DNA of 42,435 bases from an uncultured Eubacteriales bacterium (GCA_900547745.1 URHT01000014.1:1-42435), one strand, 5' to 3'; shown: positions 1-7,235, counted from the first letter of the stretch. Translations and numbers: made by a program. The notes: a model not told the origin generated them from the letters alone.

Positions 1-146
1 GGCTCAAAGCGCAAGTCCCTTGTTTCGTCCCCGCGCTTTAACTGATAAATGGAAAAGGTATCGCCCTGCTCCTGCTCGGCTTGCCGCTGCTGCTGCAACT
101 CGGTAAAATGCCCCTCAATCTCGGTATACCAACGAAACTTTTTTTC
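1..146 (-). pseudogene. YodL-domain protein fragment, running off the left edge
   Basis: On the minus strand, a second frame opens right after a TAA at 149-147 and stays open to the window edge. It reads KFRWYTEIEGHF and later DTFSIYQLKRGDETRDLRFE, which I recognise as the start of the YodL-type domain found in large proteins of clostridial conjugative elements. No start codon or ribosome-binding site is visible, so it looks like an internal piece of a gene whose 5' part is missing. It overlaps the end of the GHKL ATPase frame, which reads through the same bases out of frame. The frame change sits at a run of seven A on the minus strand (145-139). The identification rests on motif memory. Confidence 0.55.
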
Positions 147-1693
147 TTACTTTCCTTATGAGGTCCGTTTCCATCTCCTCGCCCATCTCCATCGCCGGAA
201 CGGTTTCCGCCGCCGCTGCCGCCATTGTGACCAGAACCGGATCCTTCATTAGACGCAGTCTTTTCTCCTTCACCATCTGCTTCATCATCTTTGCCTTCTG
301 CAGTGTGTGTCCCAGAAGAAACCTTCGGCTTAGAGATAGTTACCTCAACACTTTTTATAGTATTAGAGATGGTTTCTTCCTCCTGCTTGCCTTCACTTTC
401 TTCTCCGTTAGATTCATCAGGAAGATACTCACCGACAGATGGATCGACTTCATCGCCGTCATCCTCCGGTTTCAGCTTTTCGAGTTCATCTTTGATGACA
501 CCAATAAGATCACGGATTATGTTCTGAGCATATTGTCGCCCTTTTGTGCATCTATCAGGCTCCCATTTCGTGTGCTGCGGATTTTCTAAACTTCTAAGAA
601 AATCATTGATTTTTTCTCCTTCAATCAACATCAACCCCGCAAAAGGAATGTTGCCGGAAATGCCGCCCTTGTCCATAATTTTCATTCCGGTCTTGCGAAT
701 CATAGCAACTTTTCTGTGCATATCAGGACGATCCGGACGAATTGCAATCCAAAGACGAATCAAGCCCATGTTCTTGAAGTCAACATCAACGCTTTGTGTG
801 GTGGTAAGTATCTCATAATAGTTGTTGGCGTTTTCTGTAAGATACTCCTTATAATCATTGCAGAGCTCGGCCAAATGTTCTTTGCTGATCGTAATATCAT
901 CAACATGGACAACCAGTTTACCCGTATAAATTGCGTATAGGAACCCATCCAGAATAGATGCGACAATATCGCTCTTCCAATCAATACTTTTGCGGAAACC
1001 TGCAATGTACACATCAGTACCAGTTTTCCCTTTTGGACGGCTATACGCCGGATCCAGTACGAGCTGCTGATTAAATACAGGAGAGTTGTTTTCTCCACCA
1101 CAATACCCAACACCAGAAGTTATTTCGTTATTATCATTTCTGAAGCTGGTAATTCGTGAAATCCCTTGATATGCGCTCTTGCCATCTTTGTCCAAAGTGC
1201 TGTAGAAAACTGTTCTGAAACTCGAACATGCAAACGGAGCATATTTGCCAATACCAAAAGAACCTCCTGAGGTTCCTGCTTTATCCGATGCGCCGGATGA
1301 CTTTGTAAGATTGCACCAAGGAGTGTTGTATTCTCCATCAGAACCGCACAGTCCGGTGGTGTTGTAGTCACTAATCCTCAGGAATGGAATCTTTTCAGTA
1401 TTCATAACATCCAGTGCTGCCTTAAAGAAATCTTGCGCCTTCTTCGGCTCCCAAAACTTCAAAGATCGCTTGAATGCATCGCAAAGATCCTCCGCACCAG
1501 GAATCTCTTCCTTACTAAGTTCAAAAGAGATGAAGTCTACCGTCACTGTATTCTCATCAAGGGCAGCATCCAGAGAGTTCTGACAAATCTCTCTGGCGAG
1601 AGACTTTAGAGGCGTTCCCTGAAATGTTTCTACGCCAGAATTGCTTATTCCATTAACATCGCCATTGTTATTAGACGGAAACGACCATCTCAT
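38..1693 (-). CDS. MutL/MORC-type GHKL ATPase of a restriction-modification island, C-terminus chimeric
   Basis: The N-terminal half has the GHKL ATP-binding signature: REICQNSLDA (E..N..D helix, about residues 34-43), RISDYNTTGL, and GGSFGIGKYAPFACS as the glycine lid. Proteins of this kind are known from bacterial R-M operons related to eukaryotic MORC, where they accompany a cytosine methylase and Z1 or nuclease subunits. The middle is followed by an acidic tract and a Gly/Ser/Asp-rich linker at roughly residues 410-510. The last ~38 residues come from reading a YodL-domain gene out of frame, so the true C-terminal domain is probably lost. The start has AAGGAGG eight bases upstream, and the gene begins 12 bp after the small gene before it. 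A+T-rich base use sets it apart from the core genes. ATPase family is fairly certain; the role in restriction is inferred from neighbours. Confidence 0.75.
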   Translation of the reverse strand: MRWSFPSNNNGDVNGISNSGVETFQGTPLKSLAREICQNSLDAALDENTVTVDFISFELSKEEIPGAEDLCDAFKRSLKFWEPKKAQDFFKAALDVMNTEKIPFLRISDYNTTGLCGSDGEYNTPWCNLTKSSGASDKAGTSGGSFGIGKYAPFACSSFRTVFYSTLDKDGKSAYQGISRITSFRNDNNEITSGVGYCGGENNSPVFNQQLVLDPAYSRPKGKTGTDVYIAGFRKSIDWKSDIVASILDGFLYAIYTGKLVVHVDDITISKEHLAELCNDYKEYLTENANNYYEILTTTQSVDVDFKNMGLIRLWIAIRPDRPDMHRKVAMIRKTGMKIMDKGGISGNIPFAGLMLIEGEKINDFLRSLENPQHTKWEPDRCTKGRQYAQNIIRDLIGVIKDELEKLKPEDDGDEVDPSVGEYLPDESNGEESEGKQEEETISNTIKSVEVTISKPKVSSGTHTAEGKDDEADGEGEKTASNEGSGSGHNGGSGGGNRSGDGDGRGDGNGPHKESKKKSFVGIPRLRGILPSCSSSGKPSRSRAIPFPFIS

Positions 1694-1705
1694 GAATATC
1701 CCTCC

Positions 1706-1942
1706 TTATCTCAGTGTAAACTTAGTGGATTTAGGGGCATCGCTTTTTGCGAATTTTTTTCTGGCTTCTTTGACGCTACCTTCAATGGCAGTAAAGATTT
1801 TTTCGACATCTGCATCGCTGTACTCGTAGATAGATGTATTAGCGCAGTTTCCCAGCAGTGATACCATATTGATAATCTTATTCGTTCGATTCTCCGCCAG
1901 GCGAACAAATCGCTCTCTTTTGGTTTCGTTTTCTTTTGGCAT
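1706..1942 (-). CDS. Small conserved hypothetical protein (78 aa) ahead of the GHKL ATPase
   Basis: A highly charged 78-residue protein starting MPKENETKRERF and containing LLGNCANTSIYEYSDADVEKIF. Similar short proteins occur in accessory islands of Clostridia, but I know of no established function. I chose the ATG at 1942 over the one at 1954 because AAAGGTGG lies eight bases upstream of the former and abuts the latter. It is the first gene after a consensus promoter (1966-1994) and is followed 12 bp later by the ATPase, so the two probably form one transcript. No membrane segment or known motif is visible. Confidence 0.7.
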   Translation of the reverse strand: MPKENETKRERFVRLAENRTNKIINMVSLLGNCANTSIYEYSDADVEKIFTAIEGSVKEARKKFAKSDAPKSTKFTLR

Positions 1943-1965
1943 AAAGCATACCACCTTTCGACACT

Positions 1966-1994
1966 ATTATACAAGTACAGGTGAAGTTTGTCAA
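1966..1994 (-). promoter_or_regulatory. Consensus promoter for the small gene and ATPase
   Basis: Minus-strand TTGACA (1994-1989), 17-nt spacer, TATAAT (1971-1966). Both hexamers are perfect, so the ATPase unit can be transcribed separately from the methyltransferase. Confidence 0.75.
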
Positions 1995-2064
1995 TTTTAT
2001 TTTCTAAATAATTTTAATATTTTTTATATATTGTAACTATGTAAGTTCTGGTTTTTTTATTTAA

Positions 2065-2099
2065 AAATGTAGGCAGCACAAAATGTGCTGCCTACATTT
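2065..2099 (-). terminator. Terminator overlapping the methyltransferase stop
   Basis: Perfect 15-bp stem (2065-2079 with 2085-2099) with a 5-nt loop, followed on the minus strand by T-rich sequence. The methyltransferase stop codon (2100-2098) overlaps the stem, so the terminator overlaps the gene end. Confidence 0.75.
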
Positions 2100-3714
2100 A
2101 TTCTCCTACTATTCCATACACATGTTCTGCAATTGCTTTCGCCAGAAGAGGCGGAACGGCATTTCCTACTTGCTGATATTGGGAGTCTTTTGAGCCTTTG
2201 AATTCAAATCTATCAGGGAATGATTGGAGGCGAGCCGCTTCTCTAAGTGTAATTGCTCTATTTTTCTCAGGATGTATCCACATAGATTTTCTTACATTAA
2301 CAACCGTTCCGCTGGGTCTCTTGGGATCAAGTCGAAGATATATTGTTTTTTGTGTTCGCTCGGGCTTAGAATATGTAGTTTTCAGTTTATCCGGTAAACT
2401 CTGAAAGTTTTTTCCCTTTTTGATTGCTTCAAAGCGTTCTTTTGCCCTTTCGGTTGTTGCAGTCGTGAAATGATTCTTCACAGATATGCTACCTTCTCTC
2501 ATTGAGGCTGCATATTCTCCGATTATCTGACCTTCTGCATATGGTATTTCCGTACACTCAGATTCGAGCGACACATTATACAGCGCAAGGTCAGAAATCG
2601 CTTTTTCTACAGTTACTGCATCGTATTTCTTGGGCTCTTGCAGCATATCAAAGTCTTCACTCTCAATGCAATCTCTTCTCACTCCAATAACGATGTGTCT
2701 TTTTCGTTCTTGCGGTACTCCAAAGCATACCGCATTTAATGTTGCGCCATGCTGAATATACTCATTTCCCAATATTGCATTCACGTAATCAATTACAGCA
2801 TACGACTTAACTGTAAATATGAGCGCACTATTTTCGATAGAATACTTCCCTATGAGTTGATTGTCGTGCGCTTCATTGATTGTATGAAATGTTTTCTGCA
2901 GTTCAACTATATCTTGCAGTTCTGGCGTTTCTCTTATGTTGCCGTTCTCTGACAATACATTTTTAACAACTTGGAGCCACCGATGAATTGCTTCCCTCTC
3001 TGCGCTGCCTGCACCGTTTGCACAGTAACTGTCAATTTCTCGGCACATTTCTTTCGTGTGCTTTTGGAGGTATGCAGGAAGTCGTTTTTCATTATTCTTA
3101 TTCTTATTTAACACATTTAAAAGGTGGAAGAGTCTATGCGGAATAAGCAGAGCTTCGAGCTGCTCCTGGTTTTCTGCTATTGCCTTTAAATCGAATCCCT
3201 CATAGCTTCGAGAAGACATAATGATTTTGTCTTCTCTCATTGGAATTAACGGTTTAGCCGGATCAGTGGAAGTCTCATTAAGTCTTTTAATCAAATCATG
3301 GTCAATACAGGAGTCATAGAAACGATGTACATTGGACTTCAGCATACTTACATTTTCCATGACAAATGCACGCGGCTTAATTTCCTTGATTGCCCGAAAA
3401 TATTCTTTAACAAGCGCATTGTTCATACTGATTAAATTGGTCTTCTGTCGATTTGCATTAGAGAATCCTTGACAGGGGGGGCCGCCAATCACTACATCTA
3501 TGCCTCCAAAACGTCTGCTCAGCGTTCTGAAATCATATCCAATCACATTTTCGATGAACACAAATTCTTCCCCGGGATTTGGTATGTTGTGGCTATATGT
3601 TTCCCTGGCATACTTTTTAATTTCCGCAGCAGCTACCAACTTAAAATGCCCAGTTTGCTTAAAGCCAAGACTAAGACCACCAGCTCCTGCAAATAAATCA
3701 ATCGTTTTTAGCAT
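2098..3714 (-). CDS. DNA (cytosine-5-)-methyltransferase with a long insert
   Basis: A C5-cytosine methyltransferase of 538 residues. Motif I is DLFAGAGGLSLGF (residues 6-18), motif IV GGPPCQGFS with the catalytic Cys81, motif VI ENV at 120-122, motif VIII QERKR near 333, and motif X QVGNAVPPLLAKAIA at the C-terminus. It methylates cytosine in DNA using SAM; the target sequence cannot be read from the protein. The stretch between motifs VI and VIII is about 210 residues, against about 40 in compact enzymes such as M.HhaI, so a large extra domain is inserted there. The ATG at 3714 is preferred to the upstream one at 3771 because GAGGG lies eight bases before it. It overlaps the end of the HTH gene by 17 bp, implying coupled translation. 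Confidence 0.93.
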   Translation of the reverse strand: MLKTIDLFAGAGGLSLGFKQTGHFKLVAAAEIKKYARETYSHNIPNPGEEFVFIENVIGYDFRTLSRRFGGIDVVIGGPPCQGFSNANRQKTNLISMNNALVKEYFRAIKEIKPRAFVMENVSMLKSNVHRFYDSCIDHDLIKRLNETSTDPAKPLIPMREDKIIMSSRSYEGFDLKAIAENQEQLEALLIPHRLFHLLNVLNKNKNNEKRLPAYLQKHTKEMCREIDSYCANGAGSAEREAIHRWLQVVKNVLSENGNIRETPELQDIVELQKTFHTINEAHDNQLIGKYSIENSALIFTVKSYAVIDYVNAILGNEYIQHGATLNAVCFGVPQERKRHIVIGVRRDCIESEDFDMLQEPKKYDAVTVEKAISDLALYNVSLESECTEIPYAEGQIIGEYAASMREGSISVKNHFTTATTERAKERFEAIKKGKNFQSLPDKLKTTYSKPERTQKTIYLRLDPKRPSGTVVNVRKSMWIHPEKNRAITLREAARLQSFPDRFEFKGSKDSQYQQVGNAVPPLLAKAIAEHVYGIVGE

Positions 3715-3919
3715 GAACTTGTCCCTCGGCTTTCTTGTTATCCTGTACTCCGTTTGATCGTATCCACGCATCTACTTCGCTAATTTTAAACCGCCATTGG
3801 CGATCTACTTTATATCCAGGCATATTTTGCTGCTTTACCATCTTTTTCACAGTATCCCTGCTAAGATTGAGGTGCTCACAAATATCGGACAGCGATACCC
3901 ACTTCTCTAAACTATCCAT
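3698..3919 (-). CDS. Excisionase/MerR-like helix-turn-helix protein
   Basis: A 73-residue protein with an HTH_17-type fold: WVSLSDICEHLNLSRDTVKK forms the helix-turn-helix (about residues 7-26) and YKVDRQWRFKISEVDAWI the wing. Such proteins are called excisionase-family but, next to a methylase, may act as a controller or as a DNA-targeting subunit. It has a strong AAAGGAGG site and its own promoter (3943-3971), and overlaps the methyltransferase start, so it is first in that operon. Its role is inferred only from position. Confidence 0.82.
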   Translation of the reverse strand: MDSLEKWVSLSDICEHLNLSRDTVKKMVKQQNMPGYKVDRQWRFKISEVDAWIRSNGVQDNKKAEGQVHAKND

Positions 3920-3942
3920 GATATTCCTCCTTTGTTTTGTAA

Positions 3943-3971
3943 ATTATACACTAATTATTTAGAATTAGCAA
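3943..3971 (-). promoter_or_regulatory. Promoter of the HTH-methyltransferase operon
   Basis: Minus-strand TTGCTA (3971-3966), 17-nt spacer, TATAAT (3948-3943), about 25 bp before the HTH start codon. Confidence 0.65.
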
Positions 3972-4120
3972 GTGGAACTGAAAAGAATAATTGCGTTTTT
4001 TATAGTTCTACAACTAATAACAACTAAATCAGTTTGTTCTCCTGCTAACAAGAACTAATCGCTTTATAACTATGGCACTGCAAACTTTGAACTGTACGCC
4101 AACTTCCGTGAAACGACCAA

Positions 4121-4159
4121 GAGGACCGCACCTGCTCATATGAGCAGATACGATCCTCT
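4121..4159. terminator. Palindromic hairpin between Fic and the HTH operon
   Basis: A 16-bp perfect palindrome CTGCTCATATGAGCAG (4132-4147) lies within a longer imperfect stem of GAGGA/TCCTC arms. It is 24 bp past the Fic stop. The U-tract is poor on either strand, so a terminator is likely but not certain. Confidence 0.45.
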
Positions 4160-4182
4160 AAAATTTTGTTATTGAAGGATAT

Positions 4183-5229
4183 CTAATTCAGCCTGAAATA
4201 GCAGGTATTCTTTCCACGACCTTCTTTTTTCAATTCTCTGGCTGCAACCAGTTTCCGCAGAGCACCCTCAATGGAGCTGTCACTGAGCGTCGGGCAAAGC
4301 TCCCGGATGTCCTGCTTGCTGAACCGCCCGATTCTATTCTTGCTTGCTCTGCGCACCATTTCCAATGCAGGCAGCTTGGTTTCCACAAGCGCCACGCGAT
4401 CCTCAAAGTCCTTATAGGCCGCAAGGATCGTTCCGAGCAGGTACTTGATGAACGGCACTACATCCTCCGTGCCTTCGTGCCAGCCGGTTTGCGCCTGCGC
4501 AAGCGCATCATAGTACAGGTCCTTGTTTTTGGCGATTTTGGCTTCAAGTGAGATATACTTGCCGACATAAAATCCGCTCCGGTACAAAAGCAGCGTCGTG
4601 AGTAGCCGACTCATTCTTCCGTTTCCGTCATTGAATGGGTGGATGCACAGAAAATCATGGATCAAAACCGGGATTGCAATCAACGGCTCCAGTTCCATAT
4701 TCCCAATCACACGGTTGTATTCCTCGCAGATTCTGTCCAACGCTTCCGGCGTTTCATAAGGGGCAAGCGGCGTGAACAGCGTTTCCACATGACCGTCCGG
4801 ATAGGTGGCAGTGATATAATTCTGCACACTTTTTGTGCGGCCCGCAAGTGGGTTGTTTATGTGACTGTACAGGATTTTATGAAGCTGCAGGATATAGTTC
4901 TGCGTAATTGGAATCGCATCAAAGCTCTCGTGAATGATACTCAACACATCGCGGTATCCGGCAATTTCCTGCTCGTCACGGTTTCTCGGCGTGGTTTTCT
5001 CCTCGACGAGCTGCCGGATTCGGCTACTCGTGGTGACAATGCCCTCGATGGCATTCGATGCCTCGGTGCTCTGTATCTTGGCAATTTCCACGAGTTTTTC
5101 GAGCTCCTCCGGGCGCTGCTTCAAATACAGCTCCTGCTTTCCGGTTTCCTTGTATATGGCCGCAATCAGGCCAAGAACATCCGAGTCCCACTTCTGCTCC
5201 TTGATTGCAGAGTAATTGAAGATTCTCAT
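4183..5229 (-). CDS. Fic family protein (AMP/NMP transferase), class II
   Basis: The Fic core motif HPFNDGNGRMSR is present near residue 196. SNAIEG near residue 56 matches the (S/T)xxxE(G/N) inhibitory helix that marks class II, N-terminally self-inhibited Fic proteins. The last ~60 residues (RFSKQDIRELCPTLSDSSIE) look like a winged helix, so the protein may also bind DNA. The family usually transfers AMP to a hydroxyl on a target protein; the target here is unknown. I start at 5229 rather than 5247 because the promoter predicts transcription from about 5251, which would leave the upstream ATG almost no leader, and AGGGG lies seven bases before 5229. All catalytic residues are intact. Confidence 0.9.
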   Translation of the reverse strand: MRIFNYSAIKEQKWDSDVLGLIAAIYKETGKQELYLKQRPEELEKLVEIAKIQSTEASNAIEGIVTTSSRIRQLVEEKTTPRNRDEQEIAGYRDVLSIIHESFDAIPITQNYILQLHKILYSHINNPLAGRTKSVQNYITATYPDGHVETLFTPLAPYETPEALDRICEEYNRVIGNMELEPLIAIPVLIHDFLCIHPFNDGNGRMSRLLTTLLLYRSGFYVGKYISLEAKIAKNKDLYYDALAQAQTGWHEGTEDVVPFIKYLLGTILAAYKDFEDRVALVETKLPALEMVRRASKNRIGRFSKQDIRELCPTLSDSSIEGALRKLVAARELKKEGRGKNTCYFRLN

Positions 5230-5248
5230 TCCCTCACCCCTATTCATT

Positions 5249-5336
5249 TTCCCTTAAATAATAATATAAAATAAGGGAATAGTCAATGGGCTGTGCCATA
5301 AATCCCTTACTATTATGCCTGTATTAAGGGATTTAT
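5249..5336 (-). promoter_or_regulatory. Fic promoter with two matched operators
   Basis: Minus-strand promoter TTGACT (5286-5281), 17-nt spacer, TATTAT (5263-5258). Two inverted repeats share the TAAGGG half-site and the same 15-nt spacer: TTCCCTTA/TAAGGGAA (5249-5256, 5272-5279) across the -10 region, and ATAAATCCCTTA/TAAGGGATTTAT (5298-5309, 5325-5336) upstream of the -35. This looks like a cooperative operator pair, perhaps bound by the Fic protein's own winged helix. Confidence 0.7.
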
Positions 5337-5390
5337 ACTCAGATAGTGGAAAAGTGCCTGCGATTATTTTCATGCTGTAAACCCACTCTT

Positions 5391-5469
5391 CTTTGTCTAT
5401 AGCGCCGCAACTGCTGGGCTGCCACCCTTGCAGAAACCACTTGCACACCCCTACCATTAGAGTTACAAT
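5391..5469 (+). repeat. Promoter-cassette repeat, copy 1
   Basis: Starts with CTTTGTCTATAGCG and ends in a promoter TTGCAC (5441-5446), 17 nt, TACAAT (5464-5469). About 80 bp align with copy 2 (5756-5835). It drives the 71-residue small protein at 5533. Confidence 0.6.
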
Positions 5470-5532
5470 TCAGGTAATCCAAAACGATTCCCGCTGAGGG
5501 CAGGCGAAAGTTCACCGAAAGGGGCAACTGAC

Positions 5533-5748
5533 ATGGATAACGAGCGTATGGAAGAGTTGGAGAAAATCGAAGCCCATGGTGCCGAGAACGGCTGGGTTGC
5601 ACCGATGACAGAGGAAGACAGGGAGTTCTTTGCATATTTTCGCTCGGTGTTTAAGCGCTACAATATTTCCCCCTCAAAGGCAACACGACTGGAGTATGAT
5701 TTTGTGACACGAGTCGTGGAGAGTGAGTTCTACCTCCAGAAAGTGTGA
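5533..5748 (+). CDS. Small acidic hypothetical protein (71 aa)
   Basis: Starts MDNERMEELEKIEAHGAENG and contains MTEEDREFFAYFRSVFKRYN and an Arg/Glu-rich tail. AAAGGGG lies eight bases upstream of the ATG and a promoter at 5441-5469 precedes it. It shows no transmembrane segment or known motif, and I do not recognise a family. Its codon use is more like the A+T-rich island than the core. It sits between the Fic gene and the tRNA-Pro scar, so it is probably part of the integrated element. Confidence 0.6.
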   Translation: MDNERMEELEKIEAHGAENGWVAPMTEEDREFFAYFRSVFKRYNISPSKATRLEYDFVTRVVESEFYLQKV

Positions 5749-5755
5749 GGGTATT

Positions 5756-5835
5756 CTTTGTCTATAGCGATGCAAATTCTGCGCCGCCTATCCCTGCATA
5801 AAAGACTTGCTCAACCTCTCCAGCAGAGGTACAAT
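5756..5835 (+). repeat. Promoter-cassette repeat, copy 2
   Basis: CTTTGTCTATAGCG at 5756, then a degenerate copy of the same sequence as copy 1, ending in TTGCTC (5807-5812), 17 nt, TACAAT (5830-5835). No clear gene follows; a structured transcript does. Confidence 0.6.
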
Positions 5836-5841
5836 GCGACA

Positions 5842-5938
5842 AACCGGAGCAATGAATCATTCGTCCACAGCACTCCGGCAAACTATGAAAAACCGCTTTC
5901 TGGCCCCTGTCACGAGGGTGTTCAGAAAGCGGTTTTTG
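5842..5938 (+). ncRNA. Candidate small RNA with its own promoter and terminator
   Basis: Transcription from copy 2 of the promoter cassette would start near 5842. The ~97-nt product would hold a hairpin closed by CCGGAG/CTCCGG (5844-5849, 5873-5878) and a perfect 15-bp terminator stem (5888-5902 with 5923-5937) ending in five T. No ribosome-binding site with a convincing reading frame is seen inside. It could be a small regulatory RNA or the antitoxin-like RNA of a decayed unit. No known RNA family was recognised. Confidence 0.35.
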
Positions 5939-6069
5939 ACCACATGTTTGACTACAGGCAGCCGTGGAGTGTGCGGAAACAGTGGAGTCAAGAGTTGCGA
6001 AGAGCGTTCGTAATAAAGTAAAAACGGCTATAAAGCACCGGAAAAAGTAGAAAAATTTTTATTCAAAAG

Positions 6070-6114
6070 TTTGGGATGTGGAAGCCGCGCGTTCGAGTCG
6101 CGCCACTCGGACCA
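6070..6114 (+). other. 3' fragment of tRNA-Pro(UGG), candidate attachment-site scar
   Basis: The bases read as the 3' part of a tRNA: anticodon loop TTTGGGA (6070-6076), stem strand TGTGG, a 5-nt variable region, T-arm GCGCG-TTCGAGT-CGCGC (6086-6102), acceptor strand CACTCGG, discriminator A and encoded CCA ending at 6114. The 5' half (acceptor, D-arm) is absent upstream. Integrases commonly recombine within tRNA genes from the anticodon loop onward, leaving such a 3' duplicate at one element end. The tRNA identity comes from the UGG anticodon and resemblance to tRNA-Pro 3' ends. Confidence 0.7.
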
Positions 6115-6151
6115 AAATCCCTCTGAAATCGTTGATTTCAGAGGGATTTTC
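6115..6151 (+). terminator. Terminator following the tRNA-Pro fragment
   Basis: AAAATCCCTCTGAAATC pairs perfectly with its inverse after a 3-nt loop, ending in a T run. Its position directly after the CCA suggests it is the original tRNA terminator, so native chromosome probably resumes here. Confidence 0.8.
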
Positions 6152-6156
6152 TTATT

Positions 6157-6223
6157 CCTTGTCTATTGCGGCGCAGAATCTGAGTCGTTTCATATTGAAT
6201 CTCGCGACCCGTAACAATATAAT
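6157..6223 (+). repeat. Promoter-cassette repeat, copy 3
   Basis: CCTTGTCTATTGCGGCGCAG at 6157, ending in promoter TTGAAT (6195-6200), 17 nt, TATAAT (6218-6223), upstream of the XRE gene at 6245. Confidence 0.55.
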
Positions 6224-6244
6224 ATTTATATAGGAGGAATACAT

Positions 6245-6466
6245 ATGAAATGGGAAAATATAAATCTGCAATTTGGAAATGTCCTCCGGAAAATACGAGA
6301 AGGGCGTTGTATGACGCAAGAGGAGTTTTCAGCATTTTGCGGAATAAGCCGTGCCTATTACGGACGCGTTGAACGCAGGGAACATAGTGCTACTTTGGAA
6401 ATCTGTCAGAAGATATCAGAGGCAACGGGACTATCCTTTTCGGAATTGTTTGAGGATATTGTTTAA
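6245..6466 (+). CDS. XRE/Cro-CI family transcriptional regulator
   Basis: A 73-residue protein that is little more than a HTH_3 domain: NVLRKIREGRCMTQEEFSAF and GISRAYYGRVERREHSATLE form helices 1-4. Single-domain Cro-like proteins bind operator DNA as dimers. AGGAGG is seven bases before the ATG and promoter copy 3 lies just upstream. It follows the tRNA-Pro scar and precedes the broken AIPR gene, which it may once have controlled. Confidence 0.85.
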   Translation: MKWENINLQFGNVLRKIREGRCMTQEEFSAFCGISRAYYGRVERREHSATLEICQKISEATGLSFSELFEDIV

Positions 6467-6578
6467 AACGTCATATATGACGTTGATTACACTATTCGAC
6501 GACTGTATAATTAAGCTGTGGATGGCAGTTCTGTCTGCGTATCCAAATACAACGTCTCGAATGACAAGGAGAACTATT

Positions 6579-7235
6579 ATGAGTAATCACGAAAAGCGAA
6601 CCCTTACCTTTAAGGTGCAGTCCTTCCGCCGCATCCCAAACCCCTACCTCAAATCAGAGGAAGGAGAGAAAGGTGCGGAGATGTACATTGCTATCTGCGA
6701 CGTTAAGGATATCCCTGACAATTTCCCTATGGAAACAAATCCCCGCGAGCAGAAAATGACCACTAATGTGGCAAAAAGAATTAAAGAATCTCTTCTCAAC
6801 GCCAGCGAACTGAACTTCTATCTGCTGAACCGTGGCATTCTGCTTTCTGCAAAAGATGTATCCTACAGCAATTACTCCAACGAGATGACCATCAGTTTTG
6901 AAGATAGCGAAGTTCACGGAAACGTCGACGGTGGCCATACTTACAGAACGATCCTCCAGTACCGTGACCAACTTGATCGTGGTCAGCAGTATGTAAAAAT
7001 TGAGATTCTGACGGGCATTGAAGGAATTTTCTAGAGTCTTGCGGCTGCACGTAATACTTCCGTTCAGGTACAGGATAAGTCTATTGCCGAACTGGAAGAT
7101 CGCTTTGATATTATCAAAAACACCCTTGCTAATGAGAGCTATATCTCCCGTGTTTTCTTCAAGGAAAATGACACCGGTGATATTGACGTTGCTGATCTGC
7201 TGGCTCTTCTGAATATGTTTAATATCACCCGTTAG
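6579..7235 (+). pseudogene. AIPR abortive-infection protein, broken
   Basis: The N-terminal part of an AIPR-type (abortive phage resistance) protein: ELNFYLLNRGILLSAKDVSY, EVHGNVDGGHTYRTI and, after a stop, LAAARNTSVQVQDKSIAELE, all characteristic. An in-frame TAG at 7032-7034 interrupts it between GIEGIF and SLAAARN. The frame then continues to a TAG at 7233-7235, where the sequence switches to an unrelated antisense gene. Full AIPR proteins are some 550-600 residues, so over half is missing. The start (6579) has AAGGAG upstream. The gene is non-functional as read. Confidence 0.75.
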
